This document shows positions 7,429 through 15,007 of a stretch of 25,822 bases of DNA, piece by piece. The translations under genes and the position numbers were made by a program. The notes under the pieces are model-generated. The model was not told where the DNA came from, did not search any database, and saw nothing but the letters and a program-made list of their open reading frames with translations. Position 1 is the first letter of the stretch, and each line of letters begins with the position of its first letter. Origin of the DNA: WSXY01 sp038325105 (GTDB taxonomy: Bacteria; Actinomycetota; Coriobacteriia; Anaerosomatales; Anaerosomataceae); NCBI GenBank assembly GCA_038325105.1, contig JBBQIR010000030.1, positions 1-25,822 of the forward strand. Reading direction: 5' to 3'.

Positions 7429-8687
7429 CTGACGGATTCGATGTCGCCGCGCGCAAGACCGATATCCATAAGCGCGCGTGGGAGGCCCGGGACAAACCGG
7501 CGCTCTACGGGCCGGATCTCGACCTGAGCGCATTCAATGCTGCGCAAGACGCGGTCTCGGTGGAGTCGCTCGAGTCGCTCGACAAGCAAATGCGCGAGGT
7601 CGCGCTCAACGTTGGTGTCGACACCTCGGAGGAGGGTCGCTCGGGCACGTACTTCCAGGTCGACCGCTCCCCCATCTACGAGCGCGTGACCGAGATGTAC
7701 GGCGGCAAACTCGAGATCATGAGCACCAAGGAAGCCGTGGAGCTCTACCCGGAGTTGATGTACGAGCACTACTACTGGAAGGCCGTAGCGCCGGACAAGG
7801 ACAAGTACACCGCGCTCGTCGCCCTTCAAGAGACCGAGGGCTACTTCATCCGCGTGCTTCCCGGCCAGAAGATCGACAAGCCTATCCAGGCATGCCTGTT
7901 CGTGAGCGAGAACAACATTACGCAGAACGTGCACAATGTGATCATCATGGAGGAAGGCTCCGAAGCGAACGTCATCACCGGCTGCACGATTCATCCCAAG
8001 GTTCGCGAAGGCCTCCATGCCGGCATTTCCGAGTTCTACGTGGGTAAAGGCGCGAAGCTCACCTTCACGATGATCCACAACTGGGCCGAAGACTTCGACG
8101 TGCGCCCGCGCACCGGCATTGTGGTGGAAGAGGACGGCACCTACATCAACAACTACGTGATGCTCAAGCCGGTGAAATCGCTCCAGACGTTCCCGGTCTG
8201 CGTGCTTGAGGGCGACCGCTCCGTCGCGGTCTTCAACTCGATCGTGAACGGCATCGACGGCTCGCTTATCGACATCGGGTCGGAGACGCAACTCAACGGC
8301 ACCGGCACTCGCTCGGAGGCGATCGCCCGCACGGTCTCGCGCGACACGTCGACCGTCTACAGCCGCGGACGTCTGATCGGGCGCAACAACGACTGCAAGG
8401 CGCACCTCGACTGCCGCGGTATCGTGCAATCCGAAACGTCCACGCAGTGGGCGATTCCGGACCTGGCAAGCGAGGGCGCGCCGGGAGCCGAGCTGTCGCA
8501 CGAAGCGGCTATCTCCCCGATCGCAGCCGAGGAGATCTACTACCTCATGAGCCGAGGGGTGCCAAAGGACGAGGCCGTATCGATGATCACGCGCGGGTTC
8601 CTCGACATCGAGATTCCCGGCCTGCCTCCCGCACTCAGGCGTCAGATTGACAACGCTCTTGAGGAGACGGCCAAAGAGTCGATGTAG
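7416..8687 (+). CDS. sufB: Fe-S scaffold protein SufB (SmsB type)
   Basis: A 423-residue SufB/SufD-family scaffold that should pair with SufC as SufB2C2 to build [Fe-S] clusters. The central beta-helix region holds repeated hydrophobic/glycine turns. The family signature SHEAAISPIAAEEIYYLMSR (361-380) and a following RGVPKDEA are clear. Candidate cluster-binding cysteines are C160, C190, C262, C327 and C333, the last two in the NNDCKAHLDCRG stretch that lies near where E. coli SufB carries its essential Cys405. The ATG at 7416 is preferred because a GGAG sits eight bases upstream inside sufC; a longer frame start at 7398 would lie too far inside sufC. One gene serves for both SufB and SufD, as expected for a minimal system. 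Confidence 0.94.
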   Translation: MPAITDGFDVAARKTDIHKRAWEARDKPALYGPDLDLSAFNAAQDAVSVESLESLDKQMREVALNVGVDTSEEGRSGTYFQVDRSPIYERVTEMYGGKLEIMSTKEAVELYPELMYEHYYWKAVAPDKDKYTALVALQETEGYFIRVLPGQKIDKPIQACLFVSENNITQNVHNVIIMEEGSEANVITGCTIHPKVREGLHAGISEFYVGKGAKLTFTMIHNWAEDFDVRPRTGIVVEEDGTYINNYVMLKPVKSLQTFPVCVLEGDRSVAVFNSIVNGIDGSLIDIGSETQLNGTGTRSEAIARTVSRDTSTVYSRGRLIGRNNDCKAHLDCRGIVQSETSTQWAIPDLASEGAPGAELSHEAAISPIAAEEIYYLMSRGVPKDEAVSMITRGFLDIEIPGLPPALRRQIDNALEETAKESM

Positions 8688-8731
8688 CCGCCCGCTCGTC
8701 GGTCCAAGCACGAACTTCTGTGATTTGACAC

Positions 8732-8751
8732 CGTTTGTCGCAGCTCAAACG
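8732..8751. repeat. Inverted repeat upstream of the small zinc-finger gene
   Basis: CGTTTG at 8732-8737 and CAAACG at 8746-8751 are separated by eight bases. The repeat sits between the sufB stop and the promoter at 8766-8794. It could be an operator or a weak 3' hairpin of sufCB; the sequence does not decide. Confidence 0.35.
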
Positions 8752-8765
8752 CCGTTCATCGGCAA

Positions 8766-8794
8766 TTGTTTGTGAACTTGCCTTAACCTATACT
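8766..8794 (+). promoter_or_regulatory. Sigma-70-type promoter of the 48-residue gene
   Basis: A TTGTTT box at 8766-8771 and a TATACT box at 8789-8794 are separated by exactly 17 bases. Transcription would start near 8801, giving a leader of about 50 bases before the ATG at 8851. This is the cleanest housekeeping-type promoter in the window, and it makes the small gene independent of sufCB. Confidence 0.62.
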
Positions 8795-8850
8795 ATCCTG
8801 GCCCCAAGGTTGCTTTATGTTTCTCGTGTTCCTCTCATTGGAGGTGCGAG

Positions 8851-8997
8851 ATGGTCAGGAAAGAGACCTGCCCGGTCTGCAAGGGCAACAAGGTCGTCAG
8901 AGTGACGGCAAGTACCGGAGCTGCACAGCATCGCCCGTGCCCGGGCTGTAGCGGTATGGGCTACCAGGTCAAGATGACTGGATCGTACGGATCGTAG
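8851..8997 (+). CDS. 48-residue DnaJ-type zinc-finger protein
   Basis: A very short gene encoding 48 residues. The product starts MVRKETCPVCKGNKVVRVT and continues to CPGCSGMGY: two CxxC knuckles (C7/C10 and C31/C34), each followed by the G-x-K or G-x-G-Y turn seen in the CxxCxGxG zinc repeats of DnaJ. There is no J-domain or other domain. A GGAGGT at 8840-8845 lies five bases before the ATG, a strong promoter lies upstream (8766-8794) and a strong intrinsic terminator follows (9062-9098), so this is very likely a real, separately expressed gene. The protein would bind one zinc ion and could contact unfolded protein or RNA. Function is unknown. Confidence 0.85.
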   Translation: MVRKETCPVCKGNKVVRVTASTGAAQHRPCPGCSGMGYQVKMTGSYGS

Positions 8998-9061
8998 ACT
9001 GCGGAATTCGCCAAGCGACACCCACGAACCACCTGCAACGGATCAGTCAGCTTGGCTTCCG

Positions 9062-9098
9062 ACAACGGCCTCCGGGATTTCCGGGGGCCGTTGTTTTT
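9062..9098 (+). terminator. Rho-independent terminator
   Basis: A 14-bp stem (9062-9075 with 9081-9094), a five-base loop and a run of T at 9094-9098. The single non-Watson-Crick pair (T9071 with G9085) is a G-U wobble only in plus-strand RNA, which fits termination of the 48-residue gene rather than the convergent minus-strand gene. Confidence 0.9.
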
Positions 9099-9120
9099 CG
9101 CATTCGGTTCCGGGACCTTG

Positions 9121-9333
9121 TCACCCGGTCTTGATGTAGTAGCGGCAGTGGTAGCGCTTGGGGCAGTCGGCGGGTGTGTCCTTTGCGGGGGTGACCCACA
9201 TGTCGCCTTCGACAAAGCACGTGCATCTGACGCGCTTGTCTTCTTTCTTGATGGTCGTGTTGTACTGGTCGTCCACCTCGGCCGACTCGCGCCAGAACCG
9301 GCACTTCCCGTTGATTGGCGAAAACCCATCCAT
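9121..9333 (-). CDS. Small cysteine-containing protein of unknown function
   Basis: A 70-residue protein with five cysteines: C11, C37 and C39 (RCTCFVEGDMWV), C57 and C63 (ADCPKRYHCRYY). The spacing suggests a small metal-binding or disulphide-rich fold. Aromatic and lysine residues surround the C57/C63 pair. No signal peptide or membrane segment is visible, so it is probably cytoplasmic. GAGGAG precedes the ATG at 9333 by about eight bases. It is probably the second gene of a two-gene unit with 9386-9754, 52 bp upstream. I do not recognise the family. Real coding is supported by the ribosome site, the G/C-biased third positions and the tight fit between the neighbouring terminator and gene. 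Confidence 0.72.
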   Translation of the reverse strand: MDGFSPINGKCRFWRESAEVDDQYNTTIKKEDKRVRCTCFVEGDMWVTPAKDTPADCPKRYHCRYYIKTG

Positions 9334-9385
9334 ACGAGGCTCCTCGGTCCGCCCGTTGTCCCCTCATTCCCGAGAAGCTCCGGGA

Positions 9386-9754
9386 CTACTCCCGGCCGCG
9401 ATAGGGAACCGAATCAGGGATCTCAAAACGGTTGTGGTCTTTGCACTCCGCCAGGCTGAACACGCCGTTCATGAATAGGACGCCCTGGACCATCCCAATC
9501 CAGCGGTACGCCTTCGCGAACCGGCACGCGCGGATGAATTCCCGGGTTCGGTCACACATCCAAAGCGCGTGACACAGCGTCTCGAACTTCGGCGTATCGA
9601 ACCTGCTCCCCCCGAGACGCTTTTCGAGTTCGGGGTACGCCCGAGCGGTGTAGCCCATGGACACGAGCGTCTTGGTGTAGAAATCGAGCATGCGAAGCGC
9701 GTGTTCGGCCGAGAAGTTACCGCCGAATTCAAGAGGTTCATTGACGTCTGGCAT
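9386..9754 (-). CDS. 122-residue protein of unknown function
   Basis: A 122-residue, mostly helical-looking protein. It has cysteines at 61, 67, 77 and 104, with CHALWMCDRTREFIRAC giving a loose C-x5-C-x9-C pattern, and one moderately hydrophobic stretch (WIGMVQGVLFMNGVFSLA, about 85-102) that is borderline for a membrane segment. The ATG at 9754 follows a GAGAGGA about nine bases upstream; a longer frame reaching 10117 would run into the UbiA gene and is rejected. It is first in a likely pair with the 70-residue protein. No known domain was recognised. Confidence 0.7.
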   Translation of the reverse strand: MPDVNEPLEFGGNFSAEHALRMLDFYTKTLVSMGYTARAYPELEKRLGGSRFDTPKFETLCHALWMCDRTREFIRACRFAKAYRWIGMVQGVLFMNGVFSLAECKDHNRFEIPDSVPYRGRE

Positions 9755-9846
9755 GTGTGCAGGTCCTCTCGCGGATAACCGTACACTGCGATGATACGCC
9801 TGCGAGGGTTGGGTTGAGCAGACTGCACGTGACGAGCGGTCGCACG

Positions 9847-10755
9847 CTAGAGGATAGCGCCAAGCGTCAGACACGCGAACGCGCCCAGCATGTACACCGA
9901 GGCAGCCTTGAAAAGAAGCCAGTTGCGGCTCTCCGACGGCCAGCCGAGGGCCGCGATTCCAAGGCCGCTCACGCCAACGCCCAGCACGACGAGCCCCGCG
10001 AGAGCGACCGGGGCGATGTGCTCGAGGACGCCGGCAGTCGTCAGAACGACTGCCGCGAGAATCGTTGCGCCGGCGATGACCCGCCTGGTCGCCATCGATC
10101 CGAAGACAACCGGCCACACAGGGACGCCGGCCCCGTCGTACTCACCGGCGTAGCGGGTCGAGAGCGTGAGAATGTGTGACGGGATCCACAGGACGACGCC
10201 GGCAGCCAGGAGTAATCCCACGGCGTCGATGTGGCCGAGCACGAGCACGCGCCCCGCAAGCGCCGGCATCCCGCCGGAGATTCCTCCGAAGAGGATCGAC
10301 AGGGGTGTGCGGCGTTTGAGCCACATCGTGTAGATGATGAGATCGAAGAAGAAGCCGCAGCCAACGACAGCCCAGAACAGCGGCGAAAGCAGCGCAGCGA
10401 TACCGACGCCTGCCACAGACATCGCCATTCCGAACACGGTGGCGACTCTGACGTCTATGTCGCCGCCGGGCAGCGGCCGCGCGGACGTGCGCCCCATCAT
10501 CGCGTCGATGTCGCGGTCAAGCACCATGTTGAGTACCGTGCACCCCGATACTGCGAGGGTGAGGGCGGCCATACCCGCGCCGAATCGCGCCCAGGACATG
10601 TATGGCGACGCCGTGAGAGCGTACGAACCGACCCCTGTCGCAAGCAACAGGGCCGTCTGCTTCGGCTTCGTGAGCGCTACGTACGCAGCGACCGACGGCA
10701 TGCGTTGCGCGCGCGCCGCTAGTGTCGATGTATCTCCGTCACTCACGTGAAGCAT
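9847..10755 (-). CDS. ctaB: UbiA-family prenyltransferase, heme O synthase-like
   Basis: A 302-residue polytopic membrane protein with about eight or nine hydrophobic helices. The first aspartate-rich motif, NMVLDRDIDAMMGRTSARPLP (N76, D80, D84), and the second-loop YTMWLKRRTP (142-151) match protoheme IX farnesyltransferase (CyoE/CtaB), which adds a farnesyl group to heme b to make heme O. The segment after the second motif reads SILFGGISGGMPALAG instead of the usual NIVIGGAAGAFPP, so another UbiA substrate is possible. A CAGGGGCG precedes the ATG. It lies 45 bp after the HemN/HemW-like gene on the same strand, supporting a heme-linked role. No heme-copper oxidase is in the window to use heme O or A. 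Confidence 0.82.
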   Translation of the reverse strand: MLHVSDGDTSTLAARAQRMPSVAAYVALTKPKQTALLLATGVGSYALTASPYMSWARFGAGMAALTLAVSGCTVLNMVLDRDIDAMMGRTSARPLPGGDIDVRVATVFGMAMSVAGVGIAALLSPLFWAVVGCGFFFDLIIYTMWLKRRTPLSILFGGISGGMPALAGRVLVLGHIDAVGLLLAAGVVLWIPSHILTLSTRYAGEYDGAGVPVWPVVFGSMATRRVIAGATILAAVVLTTAGVLEHIAPVALAGLVVLGVGVSGLGIAALGWPSESRNWLLFKAASVYMLGAFACLTLGAIL

Positions 10756-10800
10756 CGCCCCTGGATTCCGGGTTCCGGGTACCGGTGCCTGCCCGACAAT

Positions 10801-12138
10801 TTAGCTCGCGGCGAGACACTCATCGGCGTTGACCGACGCCTCGCACGGGTGCTGGTTATCGAACAGTAGCATCTTCTCGTCGGCTGGCAGAAGCGTGCGT
10901 TCGTGATCGCGGATGTCGTTCGAACTTGCAAGCGTCTCGCGCATCATCACGAGCAACAGGTAACGGCCCTTGGCGTTGATCGTGACGTACCGGCCGTCAT
11001 CGCCGGCGATTCCGCCCGCCATTCGCATGAACGTCATCTCAAGAGCCAGTCCGACTTCAACCGGCACGCCGAAGTCCGCGCGGAAACGCTCCTTGTCGAG
11101 GCGCAGACCGAACAGGTCGGTCACGAATCGATAGCGCATCCGGGCGGTGCGGTTGTACGGCAGACCGGCTTTCGCGACGGACATTCGGCCCTCCGCGATG
11201 CGGCGTTCGTACTCCTTGAGCGAGAACGTGTTGTGGTAGATGCGGCCGTCCAGGAACGACAGCGCCCCCGACCCGATGCCCAGGTACTCCTCGGTATCCA
11301 CGATGTACTCGTCGATCATCGAACCCTTCTCCTGCGAGAAGGTCCATGCCGAGGAGGACTCGAACTCGGGCGCGAGACCGTCGCAGATCGCGCGGTAGTA
11401 CTCGACCTCGCGCTGGTAATCGATGTGACCGATCGTGCGCGCCAGCTCACCGCGCATTTTCGGCGACGCCATGATCGGGTAGAACGTCGTCTGGTTCGCG
11501 CCTGTCTTGCGCACCATCGCGATGTCGTGCTCAAGCATCTCGCGCGTCTGGCTCGGGAAGTTGAAGATCATATCCACGTTGAGAGAGTGGAACTTCCCGG
11601 CGGCCGACTGCACGGACGCGAAGACCTCTTCGCCGCAACCGTACTTGTCGTACCGCGCCATCTGCTGGAGCAGCATGTCATCGAAACTCTGGACACCCAC
11701 CGAGAGACGCTGCACGCGGTTCTTGAGCACCGAGATCATCTCGTCGCTGATGTGGTTCGGGCTGGTCTCTGCGGAGACTTCCTTGATCCCGGGGAAGAGC
11801 GAACGCGCAAGATCAATCGTTTGCGCAAGTTCGTCCACGAGAATGGTGGGCGTTCCGCCGCCGATGTAGAGCGACGTGAAGTCATAGCCCAGGTCCGCGA
11901 CCATGTGCATCTCGCGGCGAAGTGACTTGAAATAGCTGCGTGCGCGCTGCTCCTGGTAGAGGAACCGATTGAAGGAACAGTACGGACACAGGCGTTCGCA
12001 GAACGGCACGTGCGCATAGAGCGTGTAGGTGTGCCCCGCCAGCGGCGCAGGCAGGCGCTGAAGGTCGACGGGCGCGGTGTGCAGGTAACGCTTATTGAGA
12101 ACCCGCAAGGCGGTGGTGATAGCTCGCTCTGAGAGCAT
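10801..12138 (-). CDS. HemN/HemW-like radical SAM enzyme
   Basis: A 445-residue radical SAM protein of the coproporphyrinogen dehydrogenase superfamily. The cluster motif is CERLCPYC (C47, C51, C54) in a HVPFCERLCPYCSFNR context, followed by YIGGGTPTIL, the SAM-binding ETSPNHIS segment and RLSVGVQSFDDMLL. The residue after the motif is SF, as in the heme chaperone HemW, rather than the extra Cys of true HemN. The C-terminal part (IGSGALSFLDG, YRFVTDLFGL and onward) is HemN/W-like. It could be a heme chaperone, an anaerobic coproporphyrinogen oxidase or a heme-modifying paralogue; I cannot separate these. AAAGGAAC precedes the ATG at 12138. The UbiA-type heme O synthase follows within 45 bp. 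Confidence 0.85.
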   Translation of the reverse strand: MLSERAITTALRVLNKRYLHTAPVDLQRLPAPLAGHTYTLYAHVPFCERLCPYCSFNRFLYQEQRARSYFKSLRREMHMVADLGYDFTSLYIGGGTPTILVDELAQTIDLARSLFPGIKEVSAETSPNHISDEMISVLKNRVQRLSVGVQSFDDMLLQQMARYDKYGCGEEVFASVQSAAGKFHSLNVDMIFNFPSQTREMLEHDIAMVRKTGANQTTFYPIMASPKMRGELARTIGHIDYQREVEYYRAICDGLAPEFESSSAWTFSQEKGSMIDEYIVDTEEYLGIGSGALSFLDGRIYHNTFSLKEYERRIAEGRMSVAKAGLPYNRTARMRYRFVTDLFGLRLDKERFRADFGVPVEVGLALEMTFMRMAGGIAGDDGRYVTINAKGRYLLLVMMRETLASSNDIRDHERTLLPADEKMLLFDNQHPCEASVNADECLAAS

Positions 12139-12321
12139 GAGACGTTCCTTTACTGGTAACAGGCCGCACGCAGTTCCGCCGTGCGAACGAAAGTGACTAC
12201 TCGTCTTTGCTTCGACGCGATGCGTGGATTCCCTGCCCTCGGGCAGGAAACGTGAGCCGAACGGCTACTCGGGAGCGCTCATCATACCCCACGCTGGCGG
12301 CGCGAACGGTACAATCTACCA
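12139..12321. promoter_or_regulatory. Divergent spacer with hairpin and -10 candidate
   Basis: Between the two divergent genes lies a 7-bp inverted repeat, CCTGCCC at 12232-12238 and GGGCAGG at 12241-12247, plausible as an operator. A TACAAT at 12310-12315 would place a plus-strand transcription start close to the ATG at 12322, so that gene may be leaderless. No good -35 box is visible for it. Confidence 0.3.
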
Positions 12322-13617
12322 ATGGCGGCCGCGGCGCCGCACGCCATCGGGAAGAGGGGCGAAGACGTGCAGCACCGGAGACTCGAATCGCTCGATGTCG
12401 TGCGTGGAGTGGGCGTCATGGGTGTCGTCTTCCTTCACACGGCCCTCTACCACTACGCGAACCTGCTCAAGATCGACTTCGCGAATCCCCCGGCGATCGT
12501 GACGGCCATCGGCTTCCTGCTCATGTGGGCCGGACTCTTCGCGATGGTCTCCGGGGCCGCGCACGCAGTGCGAACTGTGGAGCGACTTGAGGACGGTCTC
12601 GCACCCGGTCAGGTCCTGCGCTGGTCGCTCATCTCGGCGCTCATCATGCTCGTGACGTCGTACGTGTATTTCCTCTTCCTCGGTCCCGCGCTGCTCGACC
12701 GAGTTGCCGGCAATCACGACTACAGCATGCTCGCGGGCTTCATCACGACGGGCAAGGTGCTTGCACCAAGCCTCCAGCGGCTCCTCTACGTCGACTCGCT
12801 CACCATGATCGCCTTCGGCATCGCGCTGACGGCGCCGTTCGCCGTCGCGCTCGTTGCGCGCATCCCGAAGGAGCGTCGCGGCCTCGCGGTCGCAGGGCTG
12901 GCCGCGCTCGGCAGCGCGATCGTGCTCGCGTCGTGGGCGCGCATCGGCCTCTACCCGATCGTGGAGCGTGCTATCGCCGAGCGGGACTTCGGCACGGCGC
13001 TGCCGCTTGTGTACCTCGCGAACAAGAACAACCCGATCCTGCCGTTCTGGGGATTCACGCTCATCGGCTCGGCGCTCGGTGTGAGCATCGCGCGGCCTGA
13101 CGGCTGGAAACGCACGTGGCCGTGGGCGACGGCGTTTGGGGTCGTGTGGCTCGTGGCGGGTGTCATCGGCTACGTCACGCTGCCTGACACGATGCTCGAG
13201 CGGGCGGTCGACCCCATGTGGTTCTTCATCATGGTCGTCCAGGTGGGGCTCTTCACGCTGCTGCTCCTGCTCGCGATGCGCCTGCGCGACCGACGCCCGG
13301 CCGAGAAGCCGAGCGGCCCCGTCACCCGCATCGTCCGGCGCTTCGGCGTCGCGGGCCTGAGCGTGTTCCTCATCGAGACGCCCATCTCGGCGCTCATCTC
13401 GCGCGGGCTCGATGCCGCCGTGCCCGGCTGGAACGCCACGATGCCCGCCGCGCTCCTGTTCGGCGCTCTCTATGTGGCGGCGTGGGCGGGCGTGCTCGCC
13501 CTCTGGGAGCGCTCGAACTACCGCTTCTCCGCCGAGCGCCTCCTCGTCCGCGTGATGGGCGCCCTCGGCAAGCCGTCGACGAAGGCGGATCCGCTCGAAG
13601 CGTCGTCGGGCGCGTAG
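12322..13617 (+). CDS. Polytopic acyltransferase-like membrane protein
   Basis: A 431-residue membrane protein with about ten hydrophobic segments. It opens with RRLESLDVVRG and, shortly after, FLHTALYHY. This arrangement (basic residues, LDxxRG, then a helix ending in His) is the N-terminal signature of the HGSNAT/DUF1624-type and related membrane acyltransferases, which move an acyl group across the membrane onto a sugar or lipid. The assignment is at superfamily level only. The ATG at 12322 lies directly after a TACAAT and has no ribosome site; a GTG at 12367 in the same frame has AGAGGGG upstream and could be the real start, removing 15 residues. The next gene begins 2 bp after the stop, so the two are one operon. 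Confidence 0.7.
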   Translation: MAAAAPHAIGKRGEDVQHRRLESLDVVRGVGVMGVVFLHTALYHYANLLKIDFANPPAIVTAIGFLLMWAGLFAMVSGAAHAVRTVERLEDGLAPGQVLRWSLISALIMLVTSYVYFLFLGPALLDRVAGNHDYSMLAGFITTGKVLAPSLQRLLYVDSLTMIAFGIALTAPFAVALVARIPKERRGLAVAGLAALGSAIVLASWARIGLYPIVERAIAERDFGTALPLVYLANKNNPILPFWGFTLIGSALGVSIARPDGWKRTWPWATAFGVVWLVAGVIGYVTLPDTMLERAVDPMWFFIMVVQVGLFTLLLLLAMRLRDRRPAEKPSGPVTRIVRRFGVAGLSVFLIETPISALISRGLDAAVPGWNATMPAALLFGALYVAAWAGVLALWERSNYRFSAERLLVRVMGALGKPSTKADPLEASSGA

Positions 13618-13619
13618 GC

Positions 13620-14951
13620 ATGGGCCTGCTGCGCGACATCCGGGACTTCGCCGACCTTCGACGACACGCGCGGTGGCCAGCGAAGCGCGTCGCGGCGTAC
13701 CAGCGGGCTGAGCTGCAAGCACTCGTGCGCTTCGCAGTCGCGAACAGCCCGCTCTACCGCGAGCTCTACGACGGGTACGACCTCGACGACTTTGCGAGGC
13801 TGCCGACCATCGACAAGCAGCTCATGATGGAGCGCTTCGACGACCTCAACACCGCCGGACTGTGCTCCGACGAGCTCATGGCGTTCGCGCTCGGGCAGGA
13901 GCGTTCGGGCGACTTCAGCGGTTACTTCGATGGTCGGTGGGTCGTCGGGCTCTCCTCGGGCACCTCGGGCGGGCGCGGGCTCGTGCTCACCGACCGACAC
14001 GTCACGGAGCGGCTCCCGTCGGTCTTCGCCGCGCGCTCTGGCCTGCCGCTCTCACTCCTGCCGTGGCGGATCATGTTCATGCTGCGGGTCTTCAGCCAGG
14101 GCTTTGCCGACATCGCGTCGCCAATCGTGAGCATCACGTACGTGCCAACGATGACCGACCCCGCCGAGGTCATCCGCCGCGCCACCGAGAAGCGCGCGAA
14201 CATCCTCATGGCGCCGCCCTCGGTGCTACGGCTGCTCGCTCCCCTCTCGGCCGAACTGCCGCGCGTGCGTTTGCTCGTCTCGTACGCCGAAGTCCTCGAC
14301 GACCACGTGGCCGAGGAGATCCGCTCGGCCTTCGGGGTGCCGCTCATCCAGATATACCAGGCGAGCGAGGGTGCGATCGGCTGCACGTGCTCGCACGGGA
14401 ACCTACACATCAACGAGGATCTCGTCTACGTCGAGCTGCTCGATGCCGACGGCGCGCCGGTCACCGAGCCGGGCGTCCCGTGCCACGAGATGCTCGTGAC
14501 GAACCTCTACAACCGCGCGCAACCGCTCATCCGCTACCGTATGGGCGACGTCATCACGCTTGGCGAGCCGTGTCCCTGCGGGAGCGCGTTTCGCACGATC
14601 GGGAAGGTCATCGGGCGCCGGGACGACATCTTGTGGGTGCCAGGCGGCGAGCAACTCAAGCCGCTCTTCCCCGACCTCGCCTGCCGCTGGATCATCGCAG
14701 CGAGCGGCGCGATAGCCGAGTACCGCGTTGAGCAGGAGGCGCCGGGCTCGATGACGATCGCGCTCAAGCTCGCCGAGGGGGCGGACCGCCCGGCCATCGA
14801 GACGGCGGTGCGAGACGCCTTCCGGGACCGGCTGGCAGAGCTCGGGCTGGGACCGGTGGCAGTGGCCGTCATGCCGCTTGAGACCACCTCGCCTGTCGGC
14901 GGTGCGAAGCCGAAGCGCTTCATCCGGCACTTCCCGCAGCCGCAGCCGTAG
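13620..14951 (+). CDS. PaaK-like adenylate-forming enzyme
   Basis: A 443-residue member of the phenylacetate-CoA ligase / coenzyme F390 synthetase branch of the adenylate-forming superfamily. The phosphate loop is SSGTSGGRG (112-120), and the YQASEGAIG adenine-binding segment follows an IQ pair. The C-terminal part has YRMGDVITLGEPCPCGSAF and GRRDDILW, the PaaK-style signature with its CxCG. Members activate a carboxylic acid as an acyl-adenylate and pass it to CoA or another acceptor. The substrate is unknown. It starts two bases after the stop of the membrane acyltransferase-like gene, suggesting that it activates the acyl group that protein transfers. A longer upstream frame is a shadow of the membrane gene. 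Confidence 0.87.
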   Translation: MGLLRDIRDFADLRRHARWPAKRVAAYQRAELQALVRFAVANSPLYRELYDGYDLDDFARLPTIDKQLMMERFDDLNTAGLCSDELMAFALGQERSGDFSGYFDGRWVVGLSSGTSGGRGLVLTDRHVTERLPSVFAARSGLPLSLLPWRIMFMLRVFSQGFADIASPIVSITYVPTMTDPAEVIRRATEKRANILMAPPSVLRLLAPLSAELPRVRLLVSYAEVLDDHVAEEIRSAFGVPLIQIYQASEGAIGCTCSHGNLHINEDLVYVELLDADGAPVTEPGVPCHEMLVTNLYNRAQPLIRYRMGDVITLGEPCPCGSAFRTIGKVIGRRDDILWVPGGEQLKPLFPDLACRWIIAASGAIAEYRVEQEAPGSMTIALKLAEGADRPAIETAVRDAFRDRLAELGLGPVAVAVMPLETTSPVGGAKPKRFIRHFPQPQP

Positions 14952-14957
14952 ACGCGA

Positions 14958-14983
14958 AGAGGCCCCGCTGATGCGGGGCCTCT
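14958..14983. terminator. Convergent hairpin terminator
   Basis: A perfect 11-bp stem, AGAGGCCCCGC at 14958-14968 with GCGGGGCCTCT at 14973-14983, and a 4-base loop. It starts six bases after the PaaK-like stop and lies 24 bases from the end of the convergent SPFH gene. There is no T-run on either strand, so it may act bidirectionally but weakly. Confidence 0.55.
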
Positions 14984-15007
14984 CGGTAGCTGCGATCCGC
15001 TTGAACG

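Noticed and set aside
13218..13619. Upstream extension of the PaaK-like frame
   Set aside because: It lies entirely inside the membrane-protein gene in another frame and is alanine/arginine-rich. The ATG at 13620, directly after the upstream stop, gives the normal family length.
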